In this document: positions 1 to 9,246 of the stretch, piece after piece
Layout of the letters: the number at the start of each line of letters is the position of its first letter
Position numbering within the stretch: position 1 is the stretch's first letter
DNA from: Terriglobia bacterium
GTDB taxonomy: Bacteria > Acidobacteriota > Terriglobia > Terriglobales > Acidobacteriaceae
Assembly (NCBI GenBank): GCA_020073105.1
Contig: JAIQFW010000033.1
Location: 21,153-85,152, forward strand
Direction of reading: 5' to 3'
DNA length: 64,000 nt
Program-made: the position numbers and the translations under genes
The notes under the pieces: model-generated
Databases searched by the model: none
What the model saw: the letters and a program-made list of their open reading frames with translations, nothing else
What the model was told of the DNA's origin: nothing

Positions 1-3000
1 GCACGATGCTATCCAGATTCTGCAGCCCTTTTTCCTTTACCGGCAGACCTAAAGCGTTGTGGATCCTCCAATAGCGGACGCTGAGGTGGCGACGAATTCC
101 AATCAGCCGCTCACCCAGAAACCCACCCAGCCGTTGTCGCCGGAGGTTAGTCAGTTGGTAGGCCGCCCTTTTCAACATCAAGCGGGAGTGGCTTTCCTGG
201 GAAAAGTCTTCGTAGTATGCGGGGTTCTGAGCGTCAAAGAGAGCCAGCAGCCCAATTTCGTGGCCTTGCAGGGCAAGCTGCCGAGCCATTTCGTAGGCGA
301 TTACTCCGTTAACGCACAAACCGGCAAGATAGTACGGGCCTTCCGGTTGCACTTCGCGCAGGCGGGCAATCAGAGCCGCCGCGATGTCCTCAAATTTGTA
401 GGGGACAGCCAGCCGGGCAGCATCGCCCACGGGAAGATGAAGCCCCAACACCGGTTGATCGGGCCCCAAGCGTTTGGTCAGCGGAAGAACGTAAGAGCCC
501 CCGCGAACCCAAAAAATGGGTGGCTTGGAACCGCGTGACTGAATGGGAACAATCGCCGGGTTGTGTACACCGGCCTCGCTTTGGAACTCGAGCCGCGCGG
601 CCAGTTCGCGCACGGTTGGCGCACGGAAAACATCTGCCAGTAGGATTCTCTTCCCTAATTTTTGCTCGATGCGGAGCAACAGTTTGGCCACCAGCAGAGA
701 GTGCCCGCCCAGATCAAAAAAATTCTCGGTCACGCCAATCCCATGCTTGCCAAGAACCGCCTCCCAAAGTTCCACTAGGATCGATTCCAGGGCATTCTGG
801 GGCTCAACGAACTGCTTTCGCAAAGTATTCTGGGGAGGCGCGGGCAAAGCCTGCCGGTCCACCTTACCGTTGGGCATCAAGGGCAAGCTGTCCAGCACAA
901 CGAAGACTGCGGGGACCATGGCTTCCGGCAACTTGTCGCTGACAAAGCGGCGCAGACTATCTGCCTCGAAGCGGGTGGGACTAGCCGCCACAACGTACGC
1001 GATCAGTCCGGGTTCCCCATTTCGTTCTTCCCCAAGAGTAACTACGGCTTGCCGTACACCTTGATATTCGCCGATGACCGCTTCGATCTCCTCCAGTTCG
1101 ATGCGGAACCCACGTATCTTCACCTGATGATCGAGCCTTCCCAAGAGTTCAAGATTGCCATCTGGCAAATAGCGAACTAGGTCTCCCGTCTTGTACAACC
1201 GGGCATCGGATTGGTCAGTGAAAGGATCCGGGATGAACTTCTGCTGAGTCTCCTCGGGGAGATTGAGGTAGCCGCGGGCCACTCCTGGACCACCAATGTA
1301 AAGTTCGCCAGGCACACCCACTGGCAAAAGATTCAGGTGAGTGTCCAGCACATAAACTTTGGCATTGGGGATAGGCCGGCCGATGGGAACGAGCTTTCCC
1401 GGCTTTCCCGGTTGAAACTTGTACACCGTGCTCCAGACGGCCGCCTCCGTGGGCCCGTATTCGTTAAACAGGGCGACCCGAGGAAGCACTTCAAAATGTT
1501 GACGCACGAGTTCTGCCGGGCAGGATTCGCCCGCAACAATGGCCACACGCAACGAGGCCAGTTGCCCCGGTTCGGCTTGTTCGAGCAACAAACTGTACAT
1601 CGACGGAACACACAAAAGACTGGAAATCTGGTGCTGATCGACCAACCGCGCCAATCGTGTCAGGTTGGATTGCACCGAACCCGGCGTCATGACCAGCGTG
1701 CCGCCGGAGCACAGCGGAGATAGAATCCCCGCCAGGGAACTGTCGAAGGCAAATGAGGAGAGCAGCAGAAAGCGCTCTGGCGCAGAGCCGTAGTATAGGA
1801 AACGAGCATGTGTAGAATGCACCAGGTTGGCATGCGTGACCTGGACACCCTTTGGCCTTCCCGTAGAACCAGAGGTGTAGATCAGATAAGCTACGCTCTC
1901 CGGCTGCGCCTGCCTGCGGACGGTTGGCCGACTTTCCACGGAAGTGCTGGTGTCGACACACAGAACTTCCGCACCATGCGGCGGAATCTTGGAACGCAGG
2001 CTGTCTTGAGTAAGTATCACTCTCAGTTGAGTGTCTTCCAGAACGTATGCGAATCGTTCTGCCGGATAATTTGGATCCAATGGAACACAGACACCGCCGG
2101 CCTTCAGCACACCCAGAATTGCTGCCGCCATCTCGCATGAAGGCTCAAGATAAAGTCCGACCGGCGCCTCGGGACCAACCCCGTGCTGCTGAAGAACGGC
2201 CGCCATCCGGTCACTCGCTTCCTGCAGCCCCGAATAGGTCAACCGGCGATCCCCAGCCACGACCGCATCAGCCTCGGGCGTGAGTTCAGCCTGGCGGACA
2301 AACAGTTCGTGAATACAGAGATCTGCCGGATACTTGGCCGCAGTGTTGTTCCACTCGATACAAATCTGCTGCCACTCCAACGGCGTGAGCACTGCAAGCT
2401 GCGAAATACGCCGATCAGGATCGGCTACGATGTTTTCCAGCAAGCTCTTGAGATGGCCAGCCATACGTGCCACAGTCTCTGCGTCAAACAGGTCGGTGCT
2501 GTACTTGAACCGGCCGACCAGTCCCGCCGGGCGGTCATCGAGTTCGAGACATAGGTCAAACTTGGAGAAACCGGTGTCCACTTCTGATTGTGTCAGTGCC
2601 ACCGTCCATCCGTCTTGGGTCGCTGGAACCGGGGGCTCCAGGGTCAGCAAGGCCTGAAACAGGGGGTGGAAGCTGAGGCTGCGTTCGGGATGGACCTCGT
2701 GGACCAAATCAGGAAATGGCGCGTCGTCGTTGGACAAGGCATCCAGCGTGACCTCCCGTGTCCGGCGCAAAAGTTCGCGAAACGTGGGATCCCCTGACAA
2801 GTCATTCCGTAAGACCACAGGATTAAGAAAGTACCCCAACAAACTTTCCAACTCCGATCGCTTGCGCCCCGAGCTCACGGTGCCGATGACCACATCTTCC
2901 GAGGAGCAATAGCGGTGCAGCAGCACGGCAAAGGCCGCAATCAACCCCATAAACAGAGTCGCTCCCTCACGCCGACTCACTATCTTCAAGGTATCGGTCA

Positions 3001-3796
3001 GTTCCTTGGAGAAAGCCACAGGTTGAATGGCGCCACGAAAACTCTGAACCGGCGGACGGGAGCGGTCGGAAGGCAGTTGCAGGACTGACAAGTTTCCCGC
3101 CAGCTGCTTCCGCCAGTACGCCAACTGCGACTGCAGGCGGCCGTCTTGCAGAAGCCATTCTCGCTCCCACTGCGCAAAGTCAGAGTATTGCGTGGCGAGT
3201 TCGGGCAGAGGCGACGGTTGGCCGTTGGAGAACGCCTCGTAGAGCGTCGCCAACTCCGGCAGGAGGACGCGGTAAATGGAATACCCGTCGAAAATGATGT
3301 GGTGAAGAGTGAGGAACAGGCGGTGCTCGGTATCGCTCAGGTGCACCAGCAAGGCGCGGAACAGCGGCCCGGTCGACAAGTTGAACGGCTGGATCGCTTC
3401 TTCGTCGGCCAGTCTCTGGGCCTCTGATTCTGATTGCGGCGCAGGAAGCTGCTTCAGGTCAACGACGCGCAGCTGGACCGGGGTCACGGGCGATATGACT
3501 TGCACCGGCTCGCCATTCTCAAGAACAAACGTGGTCCGCCAAGCCTGGTGACGCCGAACGATCTCAGTCAGGACACGCGCCAAAACCGAAGCGTCCAACG
3601 TTCCCCGGCGCTGAACCGTGACCGGTTCGTTGTAGATTGGGATGTCCGGAACAAGTTGCGCATGCAGCCAAATCTGCTGTTGCGCAAAAGACAGCGGTGC
3701 CGTTATGCCTTTGCTCGGCACTGAAGTGCCCTGTCCATCGTCCAGGACTGTAACCGGCACTTTGCTGACTTCGTTTAGTTCTACTGCGTTTCCCAT
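1..3796 (-). CDS. NRPS, C-A-T-TE module (3' end beyond window)
   Basis: Nonribosomal peptide synthetase that runs off the left edge, so about 1265 residues are visible. Residues 20-440 are a condensation domain with an intact HHIIFDG motif near residue 165. Residues 470-985 are an adenylation domain with the YTSGSTGRPKG loop near 637, FDSS (A4 Asp present), NEYGPTE and NGKVDR. A carrier domain follows with LGGHSL near 1031. The rest is a type I thioesterase whose elbow reads GLCVNG, so the nucleophile is Cys near residue 1161 instead of Ser. The ATG lies 30 bp after the P450 stop in the same operon. My hand-aligned specificity code is roughly D-S-A-C-I-A-E-V-W-K, which I cannot assign to a substrate. 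It probably condenses an amino acid onto an upstream carrier-bound substrate and releases the product. The family call is firm; substrate and product are unknown. Confidence 0.93.
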   Translation of the reverse strand, partial: MGNAVELNEVSKVPVTVLDDGQGTSVPSKGITAPLSFAQQQIWLHAQLVPDIPIYNEPVTVQRRGTLDASVLARVLTEIVRRHQAWRTTFVLENGEPVQVISPVTPVQLRVVDLKQLPAPQSESEAQRLADEEAIQPFNLSTGPLFRALLVHLSDTEHRLFLTLHHIIFDGYSIYRVLLPELATLYEAFSNGQPSPLPELATQYSDFAQWEREWLLQDGRLQSQLAYWRKQLAGNLSVLQLPSDRSRPPVQSFRGAIQPVAFSKELTDTLKIVSRREGATLFMGLIAAFAVLLHRYCSSEDVVIGTVSSGRKRSELESLLGYFLNPVVLRNDLSGDPTFRELLRRTREVTLDALSNDDAPFPDLVHEVHPERSLSFHPLFQALLTLEPPVPATQDGWTVALTQSEVDTGFSKFDLCLELDDRPAGLVGRFKYSTDLFDAETVARMAGHLKSLLENIVADPDRRISQLAVLTPLEWQQICIEWNNTAAKYPADLCIHELFVRQAELTPEADAVVAGDRRLTYSGLQEASDRMAAVLQQHGVGPEAPVGLYLEPSCEMAAAILGVLKAGGVCVPLDPNYPAERFAYVLEDTQLRVILTQDSLRSKIPPHGAEVLCVDTSTSVESRPTVRRQAQPESVAYLIYTSGSTGRPKGVQVTHANLVHSTHARFLYYGSAPERFLLLSSFAFDSSLAGILSPLCSGGTLVMTPGSVQSNLTRLARLVDQHQISSLLCVPSMYSLLLEQAEPGQLASLRVAIVAGESCPAELVRQHFEVLPRVALFNEYGPTEAAVWSTVYKFQPGKPGKLVPIGRPIPNAKVYVLDTHLNLLPVGVPGELYIGGPGVARGYLNLPEETQQKFIPDPFTDQSDARLYKTGDLVRYLPDGNLELLGRLDHQVKIRGFRIELEEIEAVIGEYQGVRQAVVTLGEERNGEPGLIAYVVAASPTRFEADSLRRFVSDKLPEAMVPAVFVVLDSLPLMPNGKVDRQALPAPPQNTLRKQFVEPQNALESILVELWEAVLGKHGIGVTENFFDLGGHSLLVAKLLLRIEQKLGKRILLADVFRAPTVRELAARLEFQSEAGVHNPAIVPIQSRGSKPPIFWVRGGSYVLPLTKRLGPDQPVLGLHLPVGDAARLAVPYKFEDIAAALIARLREVQPEGPYYLAGLCVNGVIAYEMARQLALQGHEIGLLALFDAQNPAYYEDFSQESHSRLMLKRAAYQLTNLRRQRLGGFLGERLIGIRRHLSVRYWRIHNALGLPVKEKGLQNLDSIV

Positions 3797-3826
3797 GTTG
3801 TGAGCCGCTGTTCTGGGGCCGGCGCT

Positions 3827-5101
3827 TTAGTTCATCACTTTCGACCAGGACACACCGAGTTCCGTCAGCCCTCTGAGGCCCAGGTTCTCACGCCATGTGA
3901 TCGGCCCGGGTTCCAGCGTCAAACTCGGCAGGCGTTGCAGGATCGTAGAGAAGGCGATCTGGGCCTCAATACGCGCCAGCGGGGCACCGAAGCAGAAATG
4001 GGCTCCAAAGCCGAATGCCACGTGGCGATTGTCCTTACGGGTGATGTCCAGGCGATCCGGATCAGGAAACCGCTCCGGGTCCCGGTTGGCGGCTCCCATC
4101 ACCGCAATGACCGCGTCCCGCCGGCGAATCTTCTTGCCTCCGATTTCAACATCCGCAGGAGCCAGGCGCGCCGTATGCTGACTGGGACTCTCGTAGCGCA
4201 GCAGTTCTTCCACCGCCGAAGGAATCATGGACAGGTTGAGGCGCAGCTGTTGCATCACATCGGGATTGCGCAGCAGGGTCAGCACTCCGTTCCCGATCAG
4301 ATTGGTCGTTGTCTCCTGGCCACCAACCATGGTGACTATGAGGTTGGCAATCACCTCTTCCTCGCTCAGTCGGTCACCGTCCACTTCCGCCGTCATCAGA
4401 TCGTGGACAAGACCCTCCCCTGGCCGAACTCGCTGTGCATGAATTGCGTCCTGGAAGTAGGCCGTCATTTCCTTAAGGCTACCCAAAACGCGGTGTGCAC
4501 GATCAGGGTTGTGCTGAAAGTTGCCCAGCATCTCGGCAAAATCGGCAGACCAGGCCTTTAACTGAGTGTGGTCCGACGTGGGCACGCCCAACATTTCCGC
4601 TGTCACCGTGGCCGGCAGCGGCGCTGCGAAGTCACGAATCAGGTCCATCCGTCCTCCCGGGAGCACGGCATCAATGAGCCGATTGGCGATCTCCTGGATG
4701 TGTGATCGAAGGCCTTCCACTCTTCGTGGGGTGAAGGCTTGCGAGCACAATCCGCGCAGGCGCGTGTGAGCGGGATGGTCCATGAAGAGCATTTGCTTGA
4801 CCATCACATTCGCGATCGGGCTCAACTGGGAAAGCCCCATCTGCTGCAATTGCTCCGGCGTGGGGGTGCGATTCGCAGAAAAATCGTGCAGCACATGGAT
4901 GACGTCATCGTATCGCGTGACCACCCAGGCATGCAGGAAGGGATCCCAATGAACCGGGTCTTCAGTTCGAAGACGGTGATAGAGGGGATAAGGATTGGCC
5001 AGGACCTCCGGATCGAGCAGGTGATAGAGACTCAGAGTCGACTCCGGGTTGAGTGGAGTAGATTCACTGCCGGGATTGGGGGCCGCCGGTTGTGTAGCCA
5101 T
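3827..5101 (-). CDS. cytochrome P450, NRPS-associated
   Basis: Soluble bacterial class I P450 of about 424 residues. The I-helix oxygen-activation motif GGQETTT lies near residue 262, the K-helix ExxR (EELLR) near 302, and the haem loop FGFGAHFCFGAPLAR, with its Cys ligand, near 375. The ATG chosen (MATQ...) lies 4 bp after the stop of the upstream A-T didomain gene, which indicates translational coupling. Stand-alone A-T didomains paired with a P450 (NovH/NovI, NikP1/NikQ) beta-hydroxylate the carrier-bound amino acid, and I infer the same logic here. No ferredoxin or reductase gene is visible nearby, so redox partners must come from elsewhere. The P450 call is certain; the hydroxylation target is inference. 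Confidence 0.95.
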   Translation of the reverse strand: MATQPAAPNPGSESTPLNPESTLSLYHLLDPEVLANPYPLYHRLRTEDPVHWDPFLHAWVVTRYDDVIHVLHDFSANRTPTPEQLQQMGLSQLSPIANVMVKQMLFMDHPAHTRLRGLCSQAFTPRRVEGLRSHIQEIANRLIDAVLPGGRMDLIRDFAAPLPATVTAEMLGVPTSDHTQLKAWSADFAEMLGNFQHNPDRAHRVLGSLKEMTAYFQDAIHAQRVRPGEGLVHDLMTAEVDGDRLSEEEVIANLIVTMVGGQETTTNLIGNGVLTLLRNPDVMQQLRLNLSMIPSAVEELLRYESPSQHTARLAPADVEIGGKKIRRRDAVIAVMGAANRDPERFPDPDRLDITRKDNRHVAFGFGAHFCFGAPLARIEAQIAFSTILQRLPSLTLEPGPITWRENLGLRGLTELGVSWSKVMN

Positions 5102-5105
5102 AGGG

Positions 5106-6826
5106 CTAGTCCGCGCTGCTTCGATGGCGAAGCATCCGCTCGATCTCGACGGAAAGCTGGGAGGCGGTGGGAGAATCAAAGACCGTGCGTAATGGAAGCT
5201 CGATGCCAAAGGAATCGCGGGCACGCGCGATCAGTTGAGTGCCGAGCAGCGAGTGCCCACCCAGGAAAAAGAAATTATCGTTCACTCCGACCTGTTCGAT
5301 TCCCAACAATTCCGCCAGAATGGCCACCACGCGCTCTTCCACCGGCGTGGACGGGCCGACGCGGACCTCGTCTCCGATGGTGTTGTCCGGGGTCGGAATC
5401 GGCAGCGAGGCGCGGTCGACCTTGCCGCTCGCTCCCGTCGGCAGCGTGGGTAAGCGCACGAATGCCGCGGGAACCATATAGTCGGGCAAGTACCTCTTCA
5501 AATATCTCTGCAGAGAATTATGGGTCAGCGTGGCGTCCAGAGTGGGCACCACATAGGCAATCAACCGCGTGTCCCCTGAACTGTCTTTGCGGGCGACAAC
5601 CACGCTGGATTCGACGCCATAACACTGGTCGAGAGCCATGACCACCTCTTCGGGTTCAATGCGGTAGCCCCGAATCTTGATCTGCTCATCGATGCGTCCG
5701 ACAAAGGCTATTTGACCATCCGCCAACTGCCGCGCCAGATCCCCGGTCTTATACATCTGCTCGCCAGGTGTGCGTCCAAATGGGTTCGCGACAAACTTTG
5801 CCGTATTGAGATCGGGACGATTCAGATATCCCCGGGCTAATCCCTGGCCTGCGATGTGCACTTCTCCGACCGTGCCGAAAGGAACTGGTTGCAGGTGCCC
5901 ATCCAGAATGTATATCTGAAAGTTGTCAATCGGCCGGCCAATCGGGGGTAGCCCGTTCCGGTTCTCGTTGGGCGGGACCGGACCAGAGGTGGCGACCACC
6001 GTGCATTCGGTGGGCCCATAGTTGTTGACGAGCACAAAGGGAAGACCGGCCGGTGGATAGTGGTGCAGCGTGTCCCCGCCGGTCAATAAGAGACGCAGGG
6101 CGGTTTCGCGCGGCCAATCCAGCGTGATGAGCGCCTCTGCCAACGGAGTGGGCACAAAACTAACGGTGATCCTGTGCGATACCAGCCAATCCCGCAGGCG
6201 CGCGGGAGAGACACGGAGCTCTGGTGCGTGATCTGAACGCCCTTGGGATGACCTGTCGAACCGGAGGTGTAGATTACATAAGCCAGATTCTGCCCGGAGA
6301 CAGCCACAACCGGCGTGGTTTCGGGGTAGCGTGCAATCTGAGCCGCATCCCGGTCAAGGTCAACCGTCTTCCAACGTCCGCTGCCAATCCGCTCACTAAT
6401 TTCCCTGCGCGTGATCAACACCGGGATCCGCGCATCCTCCAGCATGAACCGCATGCGCTCGGCGGGATAATCTGGCTCCAAGGGGACGTAGGCACCCCCG
6501 GCCTTGAGGATCGCCAGGGCTGCAACCACCATCGAAGGCACGCGACCGAGGCACAGACCGACCAGCGTTTCGGGTCCAACCCCAAGAAAGCGCAGATGAT
6601 GGGCCAGTTGATTAGCTCTGACCTCAAGTTCGTGATAGGTCAGAGCCTGGGTGGCGGAGACCAGAGCTGGCGAATTGGGAGCCACCTCCGCTCGCCTGCT
6701 GATCAACTCCGGAATAAACCGCTGGTGCGGGGAACTTCCGTTCGTCGGCTCGGCGGGTACAACAGACTGCTCTGCACCCACAGGCAAACCTTCACTGCTT
6801 ACCGATTTTGAGACGGGCGGTTTCAA
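5106..6826 (-). pseudogene. NRPS A-T didomain with an internal deletion and frameshift
   Basis: Adenylation plus carrier protein with no condensation domain. It starts at a TTG with a strong ribosome-binding site. The N-terminal part runs through YTSGSTGHPKG and GVQITHQS, then loses frame near 6212-6222. The other frame picks up at RVSPARLRDWLVSHRITVSF and continues through NNYGPTE, the A7-A10 motifs and a carrier domain with FLGGHSLL, ending in HRSSAD. Against ordinary A domains about 45 residues are missing at the junction. That segment includes the A4 motif with the Asp that binds the substrate amino group. As read, the protein cannot activate an amino acid. Either the gene is dead or the assembly collapsed here. 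The P450 and C-A-T-TE genes downstream depend on it for a loaded carrier. Confidence 0.85.
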
Positions 6827-6833
6827 ACTAAGA

Positions 6834-6838
6834 CCTCC
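6834..6838 (-). promoter_or_regulatory. Shine-Dalgarno GGAGG for the TTG start at 6826
   Basis: On the minus strand GGAGG lies 7 nt before a TTG that begins the MKPPVSK... reading frame. No ATG or GTG fits better, so this site decides the start of the A-T NRPS gene. Confidence 0.7.
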
Positions 6839-7068
6839 GGATCTCGAAGAAATCTTATCAAACCTCGCGACACATCAAGGGAATCCACGCCGCGAGGCTC
6901 CAGCCTTTCGGGTCGGAGGTATGGGGAGACAGACGCCCTACCCGGGTGCGGCGATCGATTGGTGAGTGGAACTTTCAAGCTATTTTGTGGCTCTGCTTCC
7001 CGCGGTGACACGCGCGGGTCGCGACTGATGACATGGGACGGAACTGGCAGTATGCGACCAGGCCAGCA

Positions 7069-7881
7069 CTATCTGGGTCCGCCAGCCGGCTCGGCAACCG
7101 GAACCGGCGAAACCCTGTTGGAACTCCAAATCCGGTAGAGGTGCCCATTGGTGACCGACGTCAGACCGGACCGGGAGATGGCAGCAAAAACTGACTCCAG
7201 CTTTTTCCACTGTCCCAGGTCCTCCATCTCCCAACTATGCATGATCATGTGGGCAATGCCGCCATGTTCCCCCACATGCGCCAACGCACGGGAGAAATGC
7301 TCCTCCCAGTCGGTAGCCCCCTTGTAATCCTGGAAGAAGTTTCGGATGCCCGCAAAGTTTCCCTCTAGCAGCGCATGGCGCACATGAATCATTTTGCTGT
7401 GAGAGTAGGCCTGTGTACTTACTCCCCAGAGGAAAGGGTTCCGGGGAAAGTCGTGAAGGTTCATCAGCGATGTACGGGCCCCAAGGAACCCTGCATTCTT
7501 CACCAGGATGGGAGTGGTGCCGTTAAACTTGCCTCTGGGGTAGCAAAAGGAAATTACCGCCTCCCCCAGGACTTCCTCCATCAACTGCTTGCCCTCCCTG
7601 ATCTCCTGGGAAGCCTTTTCGTCCGACAAGAATTTCAGCGGGGCGTGGTTCAAAGTGTGGCTCCCGATCTCGAACCGCCGGGACAGTTCGCGGATCTGGG
7701 ACGGGCCGATGACCGGCCGCTCAGGGTTGCGCCCAGGAATGTAGAAAGTAGCCTGCAACCCGTACTTGTGGAGCAAATCCGCAGTCTTCATGTCACCCGC
7801 GGAGCCGTCATCCACACTAATGGTGACGTAACGGTCGCTGACCACATCGATTGGTTCTGACGAAGAACGCGCGTTAGTCAT
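7069..7881 (-). CDS. polysaccharide deacetylase (NodB family, CE4)
   Basis: A 270-residue NodB-fold deacetylase that removes N-acetyl groups from polymeric or lipid-linked sugars. Motif 1 is TISVDDGS (catalytic and metal-binding Asp pair), motif 2 is SHTLNH (zinc-binding His-x3-His type) and motif 3 is YPRGKFN. There is no signal peptide or membrane segment, so it probably works in the cytoplasm on a lipid-linked intermediate or is exported in an unusual way. It lies between the GT4 gene and the A-T NRPS gene, all on the minus strand. A free amine left by deacetylation could be a site for further modification, but that is speculation. Confidence 0.85.
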   Translation of the reverse strand: MTNARSSSEPIDVVSDRYVTISVDDGSAGDMKTADLLHKYGLQATFYIPGRNPERPVIGPSQIRELSRRFEIGSHTLNHAPLKFLSDEKASQEIREGKQLMEEVLGEAVISFCYPRGKFNGTTPILVKNAGFLGARTSLMNLHDFPRNPFLWGVSTQAYSHSKMIHVRHALLEGNFAGIRNFFQDYKGATDWEEHFSRALAHVGEHGGIAHMIMHSWEMEDLGQWKKLESVFAAISRSGLTSVTNGHLYRIWSSNRVSPVPVAEPAGGPR

Positions 7882-7961
7882 TCGAGATTCGGGTCTTCCC
7901 CGCCCTGCTCAGGTACTACTTGCCCACACCACCCAAAGACGTGAACCTCGCGAGGACCGAT

Positions 7962-9194
7962 TCAGGCTGAAGGCACTTCCTGCAAGTCTTCGACGCACAA
8001 CTCCTTCGCATCGGGAAGGCGCTTGGCAATGACCTGTTGATAGATTTCCATCAATTGCCGATAGTTGGCCGCGGCAGTGTACTTGGTCTCGTATTCCGAG
8101 CGCGCCTGCGTGCCCAGCCGGCGCATCAACTCAGGCTGCTCCCACCCGAACTTTACTGCGCGGGCCAAGTCATCAGGGTTCCCGGGTTCAAAAAACAGTC
8201 CGGTGCGCCCTTCTTCAACGATTTCCGCCATGGCCCCGAGTTTGGACGCAACCACTGGCACTCCGCAAGCAAAGGCCTCAACAATAGTGAGCGGAAGGTT
8301 CTCATACAGTTGGCTGGGAAAAACGACGAAGCGTGCGCCTTTCATCGCTTCAATCACGCGCTCGCGGGACACCCGGCCCAAGAAGCTGACATTGTTAAGG
8401 CCGTGAGCCGCGGCTTCTGATTCGAGTCGCTGGCGGGCGGGGCCATCACCCACAATGCGCAAAGTATAGCTCCGGGGTAGTTGACGCCATGCCTGCAGCA
8501 GCGTCGGTGTCCCCTTCTCCCGGGACACCCGTCCAACAAACAAAGCATAGGATCCTTCGCCGGTCCGCTGGCCCGGATCGGGGTCTACACAATTGCCCTT
8601 AACTGTGATTTTCTCCGCGGGAAGTCCGGCATTCACAAACCGGCTGCGGGCAAACGATGTGAGCACGATATAGCGGTCCACCGCTTCCGTCCAGGTCCTC
8701 CGGGCGCGGTGCACGGACAACATCAGCGCCACCGCAGCCGTCTGCGGGCGGGAGTCGCGATAACACCCGTGGGCAACCGATTGCCAAATGCTGCCATGGA
8801 CGCAATCCTCGCATGGCTTTCCGTCGCGAATAAAGTTTGCGCCCGGGCAAAGCAACCGGTAGTTATGCAGCGTATGCACGACCGGCACCCTCTCCCTGCG
8901 ACACGCCCAAAGGATGGAGGGTGAAATCAGCGGAAACGTATTGTGCACATGCACCACGTCCGGTTTGTTATCGCGTAGCAAGTTAGTGAACTCTCGATAG
9001 GAGTCGGACGCCCACACGGTGCGACCGATGATGGTCAGGCGGCGCACCATCGAATACTGCTCCATCTCGGTGTTATGGCGCTGGTATTCCAGGACCTCGT
9101 GGCCTGCGGCCTTCAGCAAGCTCCGCTCCTGCCAAAAGACAACGTCCTCCCCTCCCTGCTCGAGGTATGAGTTATGGACGAGAAGAATCTTCAT
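7962..9194 (-). CDS. glycosyltransferase family 4 (GT-B)
   Basis: Retaining GT4 glycosyltransferase. I take the ATG giving MKILLVHNSYLEQGGEDVV, a typical GT4 N-terminus; a TTG 33 nt upstream is possible. The N-terminal acceptor half has HVHNTFPLISP and HNYRLLCPG. The C-terminal donor half has LFVGRVSREKGT and the E-x7-E signature in ENLPLTIVEAFACGVPVV. A cysteine-rich stretch (CRRERV...CEDCVHGS) lies between them, as in many capsule GT4 enzymes. It should add a sugar from a nucleotide donor to the lipid-linked repeat unit at the inner face of the membrane. It is the only ordinary glycosyltransferase visible in the locus, so others may lie beyond the left edge. Confidence 0.9.
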   Translation of the reverse strand: MKILLVHNSYLEQGGEDVVFWQERSLLKAAGHEVLEYQRHNTEMEQYSMVRRLTIIGRTVWASDSYREFTNLLRDNKPDVVHVHNTFPLISPSILWACRRERVPVVHTLHNYRLLCPGANFIRDGKPCEDCVHGSIWQSVAHGCYRDSRPQTAAVALMLSVHRARRTWTEAVDRYIVLTSFARSRFVNAGLPAEKITVKGNCVDPDPGQRTGEGSYALFVGRVSREKGTPTLLQAWRQLPRSYTLRIVGDGPARQRLESEAAAHGLNNVSFLGRVSRERVIEAMKGARFVVFPSQLYENLPLTIVEAFACGVPVVASKLGAMAEIVEEGRTGLFFEPGNPDDLARAVKFGWEQPELMRRLGTQARSEYETKYTAAANYRQLMEIYQQVIAKRLPDAKELCVEDLQEVPSA

Positions 9195-9246
9195 TGGTGG
9201 ATCGGCTGCTCCGTTGGTGACGATCAACGGCCGCTGGTCTTATGGG

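Noticed and set aside
3800..5641. Long plus-strand reading frames opposite the P450 and NRPS genes
   Set aside because: They lie fully antisense to genes with clear catalytic motifs, have no recognisable domains or ribosome sites, and reflect the high-GC third-position pattern.
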